Source: Sphagnum compactum (taxonomy: Eukaryota; Bryophyta; Sphagnopsida; Sphagnales). Taken from it: a stretch of DNA of 64,000 nt. The notes beneath the pieces were generated by a model. The model searched no databases. It worked only from the letters and a program-made list of their open reading frames with translations, and was not told the DNA's origin. A program made the translations under genes and the position numbers. This document shows positions 24,181 to 37,130 of the stretch, piece by piece. The stretch is taken from NCBI GenBank assembly GCA_965153455.1, contig OZ234493.1, positions 4,526,001-4,590,000 on the forward strand. The letters run 5' to 3'. Position 1 is the first letter of the stretch. Each line of letters opens with the position of its first letter.

Positions 24181-24605
24181 TGAAATTTCTAATGGAATCC
24201 ATGTGGAAAAACATGGGAGCCAACTCTAATTCAAAAATAGTGATTGGTTACATAATGGTCTTGACTCAATTGTAATGACAACAGGCATGTCACCTTTCTC
24301 AATCCCCTTTTGGACTTTGACTCAATGCAAAAAAATTCAACCTTCACAAACATGTTTTTTGCAAATACTTCTCATGCATATCTATATGAGGTGATTTGAC
24401 TTTGAAAATGATTGTGGTCATAACTACCCTATCCAACAAATAAAAATGCAAATATGTATAACCCATGCTTCTATTTGCAATTCAATCAAAGGAACCATAC
24501 TTATTAAACACCTTTGCCCCAAACGCAACATCTTTAACTCCAAAATCCAAATTATCCATCGCAACAACTAATCGAACTTCTTTCACTAAAACAATAGCCA
24601 TTACG
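24180..24605 (-). pseudogene. Unidentified decayed coding stretch
   Basis: On the minus strand, from an ATG near 24603, three frames in succession read like one protein: VKEVRLVVAMDNLDFGVKDV, AFGAKVFNKYGSFD, then TIIFKVKSPHIDMHEKYLQK and KKGIEKGDMPVVITIESRPL. Codon-like continuity across frameshifts suggests a dead protein gene, probably of a mobile element. I do not recognise the family. Confidence 0.35.
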
Positions 24606-25127
24606 CAAAAAAAATAAATTTTAAAAATCTTACCAAAATGAATTTAACAACCAACAAACAAAGAGACTTAACAAACACATAGTTGCAAAAACACACACTT
24701 GAAAAAACTCAAGCTTGCAAAAACCATCAATATAAAATGAAAACTAAATCAAGCACAATGTTCGTGCTAGCTAGAAAGAGAAATAACAAACATACAATGT
24801 AATCTTTAGTATGGGACAAAAAAACCCTAATTGAAACCCTAAACCTAACCTAAACTTTTTACTAGTGTTTTTTAGCTTTAACCAATTTTGATTACATGGT
24901 TGATTACAACTTAACAATAAATAAACATATTCATGGTTCAATGACTAAATTATAGTTTAATAATGAACAAGGTATCCTACGAATTGTAATTATGCAATCC
25001 ATAGGTATATCAAAACCTAATTGTTTCAACTTGGATTTGAGATACAACACTTTAACCCTAAACTTTTTTCCATTATTTAAATCATTATTTTCATTTTCAC
25101 TTCAATATATATCTATTTGGTAAGTTC

Positions 25128-25166
<39 letters not shown>

Positions 25167-26580
25167 TAAACATCAATTTTTTGGTCATTTGCATGAAAAT
25201 TTTACACAAAAATTTGAAATTTAATTGTTTTTCACTTTATGGTTAAATGTATTCAATGTTTGATTTCAAACAAGGTTTTGTTCTTTTTTCTTAAAATCTT
25301 GAAATTATTTTTCTTTGTTGAATTTTTGCCATGTTTGGTGTTGCCAAAAAATGACATTAATTTTTAAAAATATTTTCTTGGGAAAACATCCTTGTTAAGT
25401 CACCATATTATGAAAAAGGAAAAGAAGGGAAAAAAAGGGAATATCCCTTTTTTTCCCCACCCAAGAAATAACTCCTTTAACCTCCCAATACCATTTAATA
25501 AAACTCCTTTATTTTTCTAGTTCACTAAAACCCCACATCTAAAACAAACCCTTTGAAATAAATAAATAAATAAATATTTAACCTATATGCTCTCCTCGCC
25601 CAACTTAAAAAAAATACTCATACCTAAATTTATCCATTTAGCCTACCTTTGATTCTTTGGCCTTTATACCCACTCAAAAGGTGTTCCCCACAATGTCTCT
25701 ATAGGATAAAGCCAATAATTAATTAATTAATTATTACTTGAAAAGACTTGACTTTTGTGATCTTCAATTACTTCAGTACATGGGTTGGTTCAGCAGCAAG
25801 CAAGGTGCCTAATAAAATTTTAAAAAATTGTCATTCATGTTTAACAATAAAAATAATAATCTTTTATAATTAGGCATTATATTAAATAATGAAGCGAGTT
25901 AGTGTGGTTGAAAGTGTTTTTCTTGGATTTTCAACATGTAAATATTTTTTACATTTTTTGGCAATTCCAAAAATATTTAATTAATGCCTAACTAGTTTAA
26001 TTACTATGGTACAGATGAAATGGCAACCCCCTTTGAAAATTGGGAGCCAAGGAATTGTGATGACTTAGCCAAATTTGTCATATATAAAAAGATTTAGCCA
26101 AATTTTGCTATATGTTAGAGAGGAAAATAAAATAAAAAAATTGAACCCCACTGTATTTTGGTGACATGCTAGAACTTGTAGTCTAAATGTGATAATTTCA
26201 AAAAAAAATCTTGAAATATGGTGACTTTGGGTCATTTTTCCAAAAAAATTATGTTCCTATGTCAACAACTACAACTATCACTATCACCACATATACAACA
26301 TATAACATATAAATATCCTAAATAGTACACCATATCCAAATTTTTCAAGTCATCAAAAAGTGATTTGAAATCACACAACCTAAAATTGTATCAACAAAAT
26401 ATTCGAATTTTGTTCACACTTGAATTGGTTTGAAATAAAACTTAAATAGCTAAGTTAACCCAGTTTACCCTTAAGTAGCTAGGACCTAACCAAGCAACTA
26501 AGCTAACACACCTCACAAAATACATAATGAAATTTTGCTTCCAAACCTTTTTTTTATAGGTTTTGGTTCATATGCAGTGA
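24606..26580. other. AT-rich intergenic DNA with a TA microsatellite
   Basis: A (TA)n run fills about 25134-25162, and a (TAAA)n run lies near 25558-25575. No gene, RNA or clear element is seen. Confidence 0.4.
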
Positions 26581-26597
26581 AGTGTGTTTTTTCCCTT

Positions 26598-27640
26598 CCT
26601 GTTGTCACCAAAAAGGAAGGGTCCAACAGCAACACGACCCCTCTGTCTAACTCACTCAGACAGAATGTGAATGGGTATCCGTCTATCAAACCCGCGGCAT
26701 GACAATGGCATTAATCTGAGTCCAAAGCTTCTGTCTCCTGGTTCTACCAAAACCCCAATGATAGGCCCACATTACTAATGCAAAGTCTCACTCCCTGGAT
26801 TTCCATAGACACAGCTCCAACTCTCACAATTCGGCAAAGCAGAACTTCAGAGATCAAAATTCATTACTCATAATTTACTGAATTCCCCGACAGCGCAAGC
26901 TGCCTCACTCCAGTGCACTCATCAAAAATCAAGCAATCCTACTTAGCTAAGTCGCTGGCGCAGCGAAAAGTTTCAACAACTCAGCCAAGCTCTCCACGAA
27001 ATAGACATATAGGGCTACACATCCAGACTCTTCTGAGCTCATCTAACATCTGCAGCTCTAGTCTTCCATCTCTGACACAAAACTAAAGACAAAAACTCAT
27101 CTACAACATCCGTCTTAGCCTCTTGCTACTCTCTGAACTTCTCCTCCCTTAAGCAATGCTCATCAATGATCCCAAAAAAACTACTTAGTTCTAACACTCT
27201 CCTCAAAAATCAGACCTTCTAGTCTGGCTCTCCATGCATCCTTGGGCTGTGCTGACCCCCATTGCGCTACCTTCCACCCCTTTTCAACTTGCTCTCCTCC
27301 ATAAAATCATCCTCTCCTCTTCTTCTGTTGGCTTCCCACACAAGCTTCATCCTTCACCTTTCTGCCGTATTTTTTCCTCAACAGCTCATCAATGCAGCGC
27401 CGCTCCTCTCCATCATTCGTGCCGCCATCCTTCTGCTATCCCATCCCACACAGCCAGACAGCAACCCCTCTATGCATCCCATGCACAACCAGCTCTAACC
27501 TTCTTCCAGAAAGGATAAAATCCGCCGCTCTCATTAATGAAGGAGACAGCTGGATTAACTCTAAAACCCTGATCAGCGATTCTGGCGTTCACACAAAATA
27601 CACAACCACAGAATCCTTGTTCGGTCACTCGTTGTTTGGT
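26598..27640 (-). mobile_element. GC-richer island with a probable LTR edge
   Basis: About 1 kb is clearly richer in G and C than the DNA on both sides, which suggests a younger insertion. On the minus strand, TTTTTGAGGAGAG (about 27209-27197) resembles a polypurine tract and is followed by TGTTAGAACTAAG from 27196, as at the start of a copia 3' LTR. A possible LTR end, ...ACAACA, lies near 26600. If so the LTR is about 600 bp. The part at 27200-27640 would be internal sequence. No pol motif is seen there, and a second LTR is not visible, so the whole may be something else. Confidence 0.4.
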
Positions 27641-30600
27641 TACACCGTAAGCATTCAAATATTATATATTTGGAAAGGTTGCCAAATAGTACATGTGCTT
27701 CTTACTCAAGATGTCACTTTTCATTAGCTTACAATGTTGGTACATGAAAAAAATTCAATCTTTGTTTGTGTGTAAGTAGGCAAAATTGAACTAACTTTTC
27801 TTTTCAAACCAAAGAATTGGGTTTGAATTACATTAGAGGTTTTATAACATAGGAAAAACCTAGACCAATGAGGGTTACATTTTAATTGAATTTTTACTAA
27901 CACATAGATAGGTTACACAAATTAAATTTTCACACAACACCCATACACCATACAAAACAAAACACTCACAATACAAAATATGAAACTTACATTTTTAGGC
28001 TAAGATCATTCACACTTAAAGCTTGGTTTTTATGTGGGCTACACCCAATGGAGACCTCATCACGCATGTTTTAAAACCTTGCTTTATGAATAACATTCCT
28101 TAAAAACATGCACATTTGCTATTATGAACAATTCCATCTTCAAAATGACATATAAGTTTATAGTGACATAGGTTTATTACATAAAATGTTTATCCTTAGG
28201 CTTATGGTCACTTTAGGTGAAGGTCCAAGTTCTATGGTCCAATGAAATAGAGCAATCTTATCGACCAAGAGCCATAAAATGAACCCATGGCCTTTAGATG
28301 AAGTTCCAAGACCAAAAAGTGACAAATCAAGGCTAGACCTTCATGGTGCCATTTTGGGGGGAAAGTCAATGGGTTTAAACCCAAAAAAAGAGTTCAAAAG
28401 AAAGTTCATGATTTGAAGAACTAAGATCCAAAATAGGGTTCAACTCAAGGATTCAATATGCTTCAAATGAATCCAAGTTGGTTCCTAAAAATTTGGACCC
28501 TAAACCCCATCTAAAATGGGCCTTAATAACAAATTAGCAACATGAAATCATGAAAGAGAACATGAACTCAAATCTTCATTCAAAATCTCTTAAATACTTG
28601 AAGGAAGGAATGGATGAATTATGAACATCATTCATCTAAATCTATTAAATATTACAATATATTAAGTTCAAATCAATAATATAATGCCACATACAAACTT
28701 TATAAAAGTACCATCCTTCTATGGATGAATCACTAAATTATTTAAAATATACTAACTAGGATTTAGTCAACTTCACATAAATGACCCAAAATGATGTTTA
28801 ACCCAAATGAATAAATTGAATTATTCATGAATCTGAACCTAGGTCCTTAATCAAAATATTTTCAAAATAGGGCCCATAAATTGAATTATTTATTTACATA
28901 TTTGCCCATCTTTCTACCCATAGGCATTAATATTATTATTTTAAATTTCTAATCCTAATACCCATTTTAGTGTTAAAGTTCCATTCATTTAAAAAAAATT
29001 AATAGGAACAATTGGAAAAAAAACAAACCTATCCTTGGGTGATACCACTAGGAATGTGACACCTTGATTTTACTCAACCCATCCAACTTTAAGAAATATA
29101 AGGAACATTTATATAAAATTTTAATTAAAAAAATGAATTCATTTATCAAGTTCTATAGATTTTGAAATTTCAATAATATGAAAAATATTGTTTATTTTGA
29201 TGATCCTAATCATTGCATTTCAAAAAAAATTCAAAGATGTAACATTGGTTTCTTTCTCTGAACTTTTTGGTGAAGAACACAAATTTTAAACATGATTTGG
29301 GAATTTTCTTGGGAAATTTTTTAAGGTAATTTTCAAGTCATTTTATTTTTGGTTTATTATTAGGCAGTTAATTTAATAATTATAATTTAGTTATGAATTT
29401 TCAAAATTAAATATTATGATTCTTAAAGGGGCCATCATTATTTGGAATAAAACAATTTAACCACTTTTGGTTCCTTAACCATTCCTTGAGGTGGTTCTTG
29501 ATGGCACCACCCAAGGATGAATTTGCTCAACATTGTTGGGTGGTTTTTTATTTTTATGAATAATCTTTGGTCCCAATTCTAAAAAATAAATTAAAATTAT
29601 TTGGTTCTAATTCTAATTCCACACAAATGGAACTAGGAATTTTGTTTGATTGGGTCTAGCTTTTCCCAAAAAAATCTAGTTTTAATTTTGATTCCAATTT
29701 GAAAAAATAGATTTCATTATGGTCTTAGATTTTACTAACTTAAACTAAAATTCATGGTTTTAATCACCTTGTTTAGAAAACAATTACAGCAACATGTTTT
29801 TGTAAAATTCTTAGTTTGGGTTCCACATTTAAATGTAACTAGAAATTTGACTCCAATTTTAATTTAAAAAATCAGTTTTTGATTATGAAAATTATATTTA
29901 ATTGCAATTCAATTCATATTAACAATATTAAATCTAATGATTTTCTCTAACTAAAATCGAAATCAATATTTTTTTGTTTTTATTTGCCAAAACAAGAGAT
30001 TTTTTTCAAACGAAATGTTATCTTCAAAAAGCTAGGACCAAACAATGTTGGTAAAAACTATTGTCAGTATGTTCTTTGGTGTTTCTAATAACCTCCAATT
30101 CCATTTTTTCAAATTTTAGAAATCAAGATTATAATTTGTGGGTCCAGTCTTTTGAAAAAATTTAAAATCAAATAACCTCATATTTCAAAATTTTCAAACT
30201 TTGAAAGAACCAATATTTTTCATGATTTAATGGGAAGTTTTATAGAAATATATTTGATTGGTTCTTAGATTCAAAATTCTGATTAGTGATACAAAATCAT
30301 TATTATTTTTCAAAATAGTTTTTTGATTTTTTTAAAACCATATTTATATTATCTCAAAGAACCACATGCATGAAAATTGGCGATTTATTGCTATTTTTAA
30401 TAATTAACCAACATTGGTAAAACAAACCCCCAAAAAAATTTGGTTCCTTTTAAAGTTATAATTATATCCCATTTTCAAACTGAATTTGGGTTCAATCCAA
30501 ATTCGTTTTTTGGGTTAAATATACCTTAATTGAAGGTCAATTGATTCAAAAATGTAAAAATATAACATTCATTTTTTTGTAATCCAAGAATTTTAAAAAG

Positions 30601-31600
30601 TTCAAAAGTTGATATAACAATAAATGTAAATTATAAAAGTATTGGTGTTTGTCTATTTGAGTCCTTTGATATTACAATGAACCTTTCTATAGGAAAAAAC
30701 AAGTTTATTTAATGTGGAAGATATTAATTAGTGAAGTACTTGAAGTAATAATCATTGACAAGAAAATTTTGACAATAAATTCATATGAAAGGGTGAAAAT
30801 CTTTTAAGGTGTACCACAGAGGACGAAAAGGGTCTAGTCCTTATTATAATCCCTTTTTACTTTATATTTTGATTCCCATGAAAAATAATGAGTCAAAAGT
30901 TGTAAAACATTTCAAAAGGATTTTATTTTAGACCATTACAATTTTAGATTCCATCATAATCATCCATAAATGTGCTTTTACATGGTAAAAAAGGACTAGG
31001 TGAAAAAGATAGAAATATGCGACATTGTGAAAAAAATTTAGTGCACCTTAAAGAATTTGGACCCGAAAATAAAAATACGAAAACGTCCTGCTATATTGTT
31101 AATTAAATATTCAAACCTTCAACCTATTGCAATTTTATTATAATTTCAAAATCTAATGAATTTGGCCCTTGTTCATTATAATTTTTTTTGAATAGGTTAA
31201 TCTCCAAATTTTCAAGTTGCAAATTGCACAATTTTTCTTTAAACCAAATCACTTATTTGGGCAAAGAGAAATTATTTCAAACTCTCAGTGTGTGCCCAAA
31301 GGGTAACATTTACACAAAATGTTAGTTTTTTTTAAAAAAAAGTTTTGAATTTGAATTTTAAAAAATCTAGTTTGTTTGAAGAGCTAATTTTTTAAATATG
31401 AAAACAAATGGAACAATTCATTGCAAATAACCAAACCAATAGACAAGCTGGTGAGGGGTCCACCCCTAAGGACTAAACAACAAAACAAACCACTAATCAT
31501 CCAACCTAATTTAATTAGGTTGTTAATAGGTCCATCTAACTTTCTAAGTTGTCTTTGGCACAAAAAATAAAATGGGGGCATCAAAACACCAAAGGGGTTA
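27641..31600. other. Long AT-rich intergenic stretch
   Basis: Nearly 4 kb without a recognisable gene, domain or tandem array. Words such as AAATTTTGGTTC and CCAAAATTTGG recur loosely at 29.4-30.5 kb, but no unit could be defined. Confidence 0.35.
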
Positions 31601-31911
31601 ATAGGGGTAGAAGTTGTAAATGATACTAATATGGTCTATTGGTGAAAAGTGAGAGTACCAAAAGGTTTTTTTGTATTCAACTTGAAAAACAAGGTATAAA
31701 ACAAAGACTAAATATTAATCAATAATAAGATAAATCATCCAGTAGTCCTATCAAATAGTAACACCAAGATAATGACTATAATATTTTAAGGATAATGTTG
31801 TAATTATTTTATCATTTAAAAATGATTAAATAGTTGAAAACAATGTTCCAAATTAATAACTGATCGACATCATGTACTCAAAGTAGACTACCAAAGAGCG
31901 TACATCTAACA
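31601..31911 (-). repeat. Probable 3' LTR of the copia remnant
   Basis: On the minus strand the purine tract AAAAGGGGG (about 31920-31912) is followed at 31911 by TGTTAGATGTACG, the usual TGTTA start of a copia LTR. The far end of the LTR is not identified; the left coordinate given is arbitrary. Confidence 0.45.
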
Positions 31912-32054
31912 CCCCCTTTTGCTTTCATTGTTTCTTCAACTAATCTAATAGGATGTAGCGTCCCCTTTAATTTTATGAAGTTGCTACCCCTTCTTAATGA
32001 GGACTGATACACTAGTATTATGCAAAATTAAGTATTTCCTTCAAAGTTTTTTAA

Positions 32055-33965
32055 TTAAGTCGTTATTTTTTTGCCTCGAACTTAATCCTCCCCAATGCCT
32101 TTATCAAAATAATTGCAAGTTGTTTAGCAATGGGGATATACTTAACCATAATTTTTCCACTTTCAACATTTTGTTTCGTAACATGTTAATCAATTTCAAA
32201 ATGTTTAATCTTATTATGAATTACATGATTTCATGCGAGTTTAATTACATTTTAATTATTCACACCAAGTGGAGTTGGCCCAATTACTAAGCAACCCATT
32301 TATGCAAGCAACCTTCAAAGCTAAATAGTTTTACATGTGCAATTAGAAAGTGCATGATATTTTGATTCACAATTAAAAGAGCTGGTGGTGGATTGTTTCT
32401 TGTAACTCCAAGAAATTAGTGTAGATCCAAGCATGAAAATGTATGTGCCAGTGGATATGTGATTATCAAAATTAGCAATATAGTTTGCATCGAAGTATTT
32501 CAAAGTACATTGGCCTCCCCATTTAAGAAATGAATGCCATAATAGGGGTAATGATGAAGATAACATATAATTCCATGCATTGGAACCAGGTAAAGTTTGC
32601 GGGGGTGTTGCATGTAACAATTGAAGAGGTTAACAACAAATAAAATATCCCAATAGTTGTGAGTAAAAAACATCAATTTCCCAATAAAATGTTCATAGGT
32701 AATCTGTAATAGGAATATTTATCCATCAAAAAAATTGTACACTTTGATTCAATTGAATAAAGGTAGGCCTATTATCCATAACATTGAAGTCCCATAGTAT
32801 GAACATGGTGTAGTATGTTTGATAAAGCAAAATGTTGCTTGAAGTATGAACAAATTGAGCACCAAGATACTTTGTGATCAATTAATCCCAAACAATCATT
32901 GGGAATTTTTGTTGAGTTTAGATATAAATGTGGTAATCTAAAAATCATTAAAGCCCATCACATATAAATCATTTGCATACAATATTAGTATGCAGAGATG
33001 TGAGTTGTGTTATTGGTATTTGGATCAACCAAGCTTATAATAAATCCCTTTTGTAGCAAAGTCTTGTTGATTTAAAAGTATTTGGCATGTGGGCTTTGGC
33101 ACATGCCATACAACACCCTTTGTAAATAACAAACATAGGATTTTTACCATGCATGATTAATCCTTTGAGTTGATGCAAATACACCTCTTCATTCAAAAAA
33201 CTAGTCGAATGCAGTTCGAACATCAAGATGTTGAATTGACCAAGTGACATGTGCATCAATCCTAGTGATCACACAAATTGTCTCCCAATTAACAACTAGA
33301 GCAAAAGTATCATAATAATCAACATTTTGTTTTTATTGGAATCCATAAACAACGTACAAGTTTAGTTTTGTGTCATGGAAGATGAGCATGAAATCCAAGC
33401 TTCAATTTAAACACCCAACAAATAGTTATTGTTCTTTTGCCCAAAGGTAAGGGCATCAACTCCTAGGTTTCATTTTAGATGATGTAATTATAATCATATT
33501 CAAAGTGCATTACTTCAATCCAATTTGGATCATTGCAAACATCATCATGCTACATGTTGTCTTCATCATCAAAAAACAAAATTGATTGTTCATCGATTTT
33601 GCAAGTTGCAACATAATTTTCCAAATGTTGTAGCAATTTGCAATCCCACATAAATAATCAAACGTGTGGTTTAATTGGTATTAAATATTTGGAAGTATTT
33701 GTGCAATTTTTCCGTGATGATTAAAACTGGACATGTTGTTGAATAAAAGTGAAGATTGTGGTGGTAGTGTGGCAATTTGTTCTAAAGGTGGTGCACTAGC
33801 TGATTTTCGTTGTTTAAGAACAAAAAACAAAAAATCATTTATGGAAAAATAAGATTTAAAAACCCTTCGATCATATTGGCAAACTTTGGTAGTGAATTTT
33901 TCTCCAAGTCCGTGTGAACACACTATTACACTACATGTCCCTAATCCACTGAACATTCCACTCAA
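32055..33965 (-). pseudogene. Ty1/copia pol remnant (integrase end, RT, RNase H)
   Basis: Read on the minus strand through frameshifts. Near 33930-33830 are GEKFTTKV and a degraded region just after the integrase core. 33340-33035 matches the copia RT start (VDYYDTFALVV, AFLNEEVYLHQLKG, FKSTRLCYKRDLL). About 32985-32950 carries LILYANDLYVMG, where YVDD has become YAND. 32500-32321 matches RNase H (FDANYIANFD, STGTYIFMLGSTLISWSYKK, ESKYHALSN). 32215-32060 has KYIPIAKQ and KALGRIKFE, the C-terminus. The catalytic aspartate loss, stops and frameshifts show the element is dead. The adjacent polypurine tract and LTR start fit this orientation. Confidence 0.82.
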
Positions 33966-34510
33966 ATTTCATTCAAATTAGGCTAGCTCCACCAAAGTGG
34001 ATTGTTGAAGATTTTCAGTGGAAGTGTTAATGAATTAAAACACTTGAAAAGACCCCACAGAGATTCCACCATGCATTAGCTTCTTCTACTAAAATCCATT
34101 ATTGTCCACTTGGGACACCAAATATTCATTATTTATACCAAAATTAATCTTATAAAAATATGTGTGGTGGAATTTAGTGGAGTTTGGTGGAATGGAACTC
34201 ACCCCATTCCACCATATATTGATTGTAATGAAACTTGGTGGATTAGTCTAGTGGATTGGATTGGTGGAATTATTGATTGAGTGCATTTGCTTGGTGCAAT
34301 TGTTGGCCGTATAGTATAATTGTTGGTTCAATGGAACTTTTGGTTTAATTCATTGATCCATTTTGTGGAAATTCAATTGTTCATGAAGGTTAAGTGATGC
34401 ATTTGTGATGTCCAATGTCCCAAAGGATTATGTGCGTTCCTTGAGTGGTTGCACTTAAACTTGTGGACATACATGGAAGAAGCTTATATAGATGGTGTAA
34501 GCATGATTAT
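33966..34510. other. Intergenic, GTGGAAT-rich
   Basis: Between 34010 and 34280 the words GGTGGAAT, AGTGGATT and ATTCCACCA recur in both orientations. They give a loosely self-complementary region but no definable unit. Confidence 0.3.
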
Positions 34511-34514
34511 GTCA

Positions 34515-34675
34515 CTACTACAAAATGTGGTGTAAATTCATTAGTCCTTGCTCATTAGACAAATGAATTCACTACTTCCCCACTAGGTCCCGTTCACTAT
34601 AACCAATGAATTCATTCATAATCCAATGAAATCACTTGGCGTATGGGGACACCTTTTGTGTAGTATAATGGTATT
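34515..34675. mobile_element. Possible CACTA-type MITE
   Basis: It starts CACTACTACAAAATGTGGTG at 34515 and ends with ACACCTTTTGTGTAGTAT near 34673. The reverse complement of that end (ATACTACACAAAAGGTGT) imperfectly matches the start. CACTAC plus an A-run is the usual terminus of CACTA (CMC) transposons. At 160 bp it is non-autonomous. A clean 3-bp target duplication is not seen. Confidence 0.4.
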
Positions 34676-34879
34676 ACAATGTGTTTCAATGTGGGTGGTT
34701 TAAAATGGGTTTCAACTTGGGGATTGGAAAAAGATGTTCATTTTGCCACACATTTTATTGCCACAAATTGCACGTACATGAACCAAATTACTTCCAACAA
34801 ATATAATGAATCTTATTCATTATCAATGTTTTGTTCATGAATGTACTTGCCTTGACTTTCAAATGCATTTGTGTTGGAA

Positions 34880-35530
34880 CACATGTATTCAACATCCGCC
34901 TCCATAACAATAACAATGTGGGTTGCATACATTTGTATTTTGTGAAAATTTATACCTAAAAATTACATTAGAATTGAAATAGGACAAAAATTAGACCTGA
35001 AAGTGGGAACAATGTTATATTTCCACATTGTAATATAATTTTTTGAACCACAAACAAAAGTAATCATTTCATGCCATATTTTTTTGTTGGCATGTTTTGC
35101 ATACATGTCAAACAAACTACATCCAACAAAGACATTGGTAGATCCCATCCATTTTCAAAGGTTTAAAAATTTGTTCACAAGCATACATGTATGTCTTTTG
35201 AGTGACCTTCAACTACAATATGTATGTTAACCATGCATTCAACATTCCCATGGTAGCAAACAAGTTGGATTGCATAAATTTGGATGTGGTCAAAATCATA
35301 CTTGAAAACTACATCGCATCCATGGTAGCAAAAAAATTGGGTTGCATTCATTTGTATGTGTTGTAGATCATATTTCAAAACTGCATCAACACCCCCAGGT
35401 AGTAAAAAAATTGGGTTGCATCCATCTGCAAACCAAACTTAGAAACTACATCAACAACCCATGGCAATAAGAAAATTGGGTTGCATCCATTTGTATGTGG
35501 TGCAAATTAGACCTAAAAACTACATCAGAG
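34880..35530 (+). repeat. Tandem repeat, about 70 bp, 4-5 diverged copies
   Basis: The core AAATTGGGTTGCATCCATTTG recurs (in variants) near 35257, 35328, 35403 and 35468, with one more distant relative at 34917. Each is followed by ATGTGGTGCAAAT-like sequence, then CATACTTGAAAACTACATC. Core spacing is about 65-75 bp. Confidence 0.65.
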
Positions 35531-36090
35531 TTTAAGGGATTAACAAACTTTGATAAGTCTTGAATAAATTAAAAAATTTGAATAAAAACTAAAACATTTG
35601 AAAATTGATCTTTTCGAAAAGCTAAGGCTATAAAAAATCAAGTGGATTTTTATAAAAAAAACACTTAGAAAATGAAAAAGAAACTTTCAATGGAACACCA
35701 AAACCCAACTCTATGGGTTGTTTCAAAAGGAGGGGCATGAATTTGGGGTTCAAAAGTTTTGAAATGAATTTTTTTCTGAGTTCATCTACTAGACGCATAT
35801 ATAACTTTGGATGTATTAGTGTCTAATATACTAAATATCTAATATACTTAAAATACTCATATACTTGAAATGCCATAATATAATATACATATTACATATT
35901 GGTACTTATGCTTATACCTTTTATATATTAAAAAAATCAAAGGTACAAGTCTTTTGTTAATTTTAGGTATATTATTTTCGGCACACTTGAGGTATATCAA
36001 GTATATTTCATGTATATAGGTGAAATAATATACTAACATACCTAAAATGATATATGTAATACACGAGCTCAAATTCAAGTTTTCCTTCCA
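35531..36090. other. AT-rich intergenic DNA
   Basis: Nothing recognised apart from repeated TATACTTAAAATA and AATATACC words at 35820-36060. Confidence 0.3.
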
Positions 36091-37130
36091 ACCCATGGGT
36101 TATTTACTTACCTACCTTTGGGCCACTTAATGCCCCCTAACCAAGTTAGGCCTTTAGGTAGTCCTTAGGTATCCACCTAGTCACCTTCCTAAGTAGCCTC
36201 CAAATCAACCCTTTTCTAACCGCATAACTAGCCCCTAGGTATCCTTAAACTTAGGAATTTCCTTTATAATCCCATAGGTAAGCCTTATGTAGCCTCCTAG
36301 GTAGTCAACTTTAAGACTACCTTGTGTAGTCCCCCATTTAAGCTTTTGATAACCTTATCTTGGGTAAGTAACCCATGGGTGGGTGGGTAGGTAGCCTAGA
36401 GGTAGGTATGTAACTAAGTATGTAGGGACTATTTAAGGTGTTACATAAGGCTTGCTTAGAAAACTACCTAAAAACTTCCTAAGTTAGGGGATGCCTAAGG
36501 GGCTACTTTTGGGACTACCTAGAGGGCTATTTAAAAGACTACCTAGGGACTTCTTAAGTTAATGGATACCTAGGAGCCTACTTATGGAGCTACATATGGG
36601 TTTATTTAAGAACTATTTAAGGGGATATGTAAGGACTAGGTAAAAGTTTTATGTAACCCCCAAAATAGCCTTCAAGTATCCCATAACCTTTGTAGGTCTC
36701 TAAGTGTTTCCCTAAGTAGCCCTCATGTAGGCCTTAGGTAATCCCCTAAATAATCTTTAGGTATCCTATAACCTAGTTAGGTTTTTAAGTGTCTCTATAG
36801 ATAGCCCTCTAGGTAAGCCTTATGTAGTTCCTTAGGTAAGCTTTCAATAACCCCTAGGTAGCCCCCATAGGTAAGTTTTATGTAGCTCTTGAAATAACCT
36901 TTAAGTATCCCATAGCCTATGCAAAACTTTAAATGTCTCCTTGAATTCCCTAATTAGGCACTAAATAATCCTTAAGTACCCCATAACTTAGGTAAATTAT
37001 AAGGTGTTTCTCTAGATAGTCCTTAGGTAGCCTCCTAAATAATTCCTAAATATTTTTAAATTAAAAAAATCCCTAGCTAACTTGTTAGGTAGGATTTATG
37101 TAATTCTTGAATCCACTTTAAATATCTCAT
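36090..37130. repeat. Large degenerate TAGGTA array with strand switches
   Basis: About 1 kb is rich in CCTTAGGTA, CCTAGGTAG, TATCCCATAACCT and GTAGCCCCC. The segment TATCCCATAACCT (variants) recurs near 36668, 36761, 36905 and 36976. From about 36375 to 36645 the same words appear as their complements (GGGACTACCTAGG, TAAGGGGCTAC), so the middle part is inverted relative to both flanks. No coding potential. Confidence 0.65.

Noticed and set aside
27234-27518. Plus-strand Pro/Ser/His-rich open frame
   Set aside because: It lies antisense in the GC-richer island, looks like non-coding composition, and overlaps other equally open frames.
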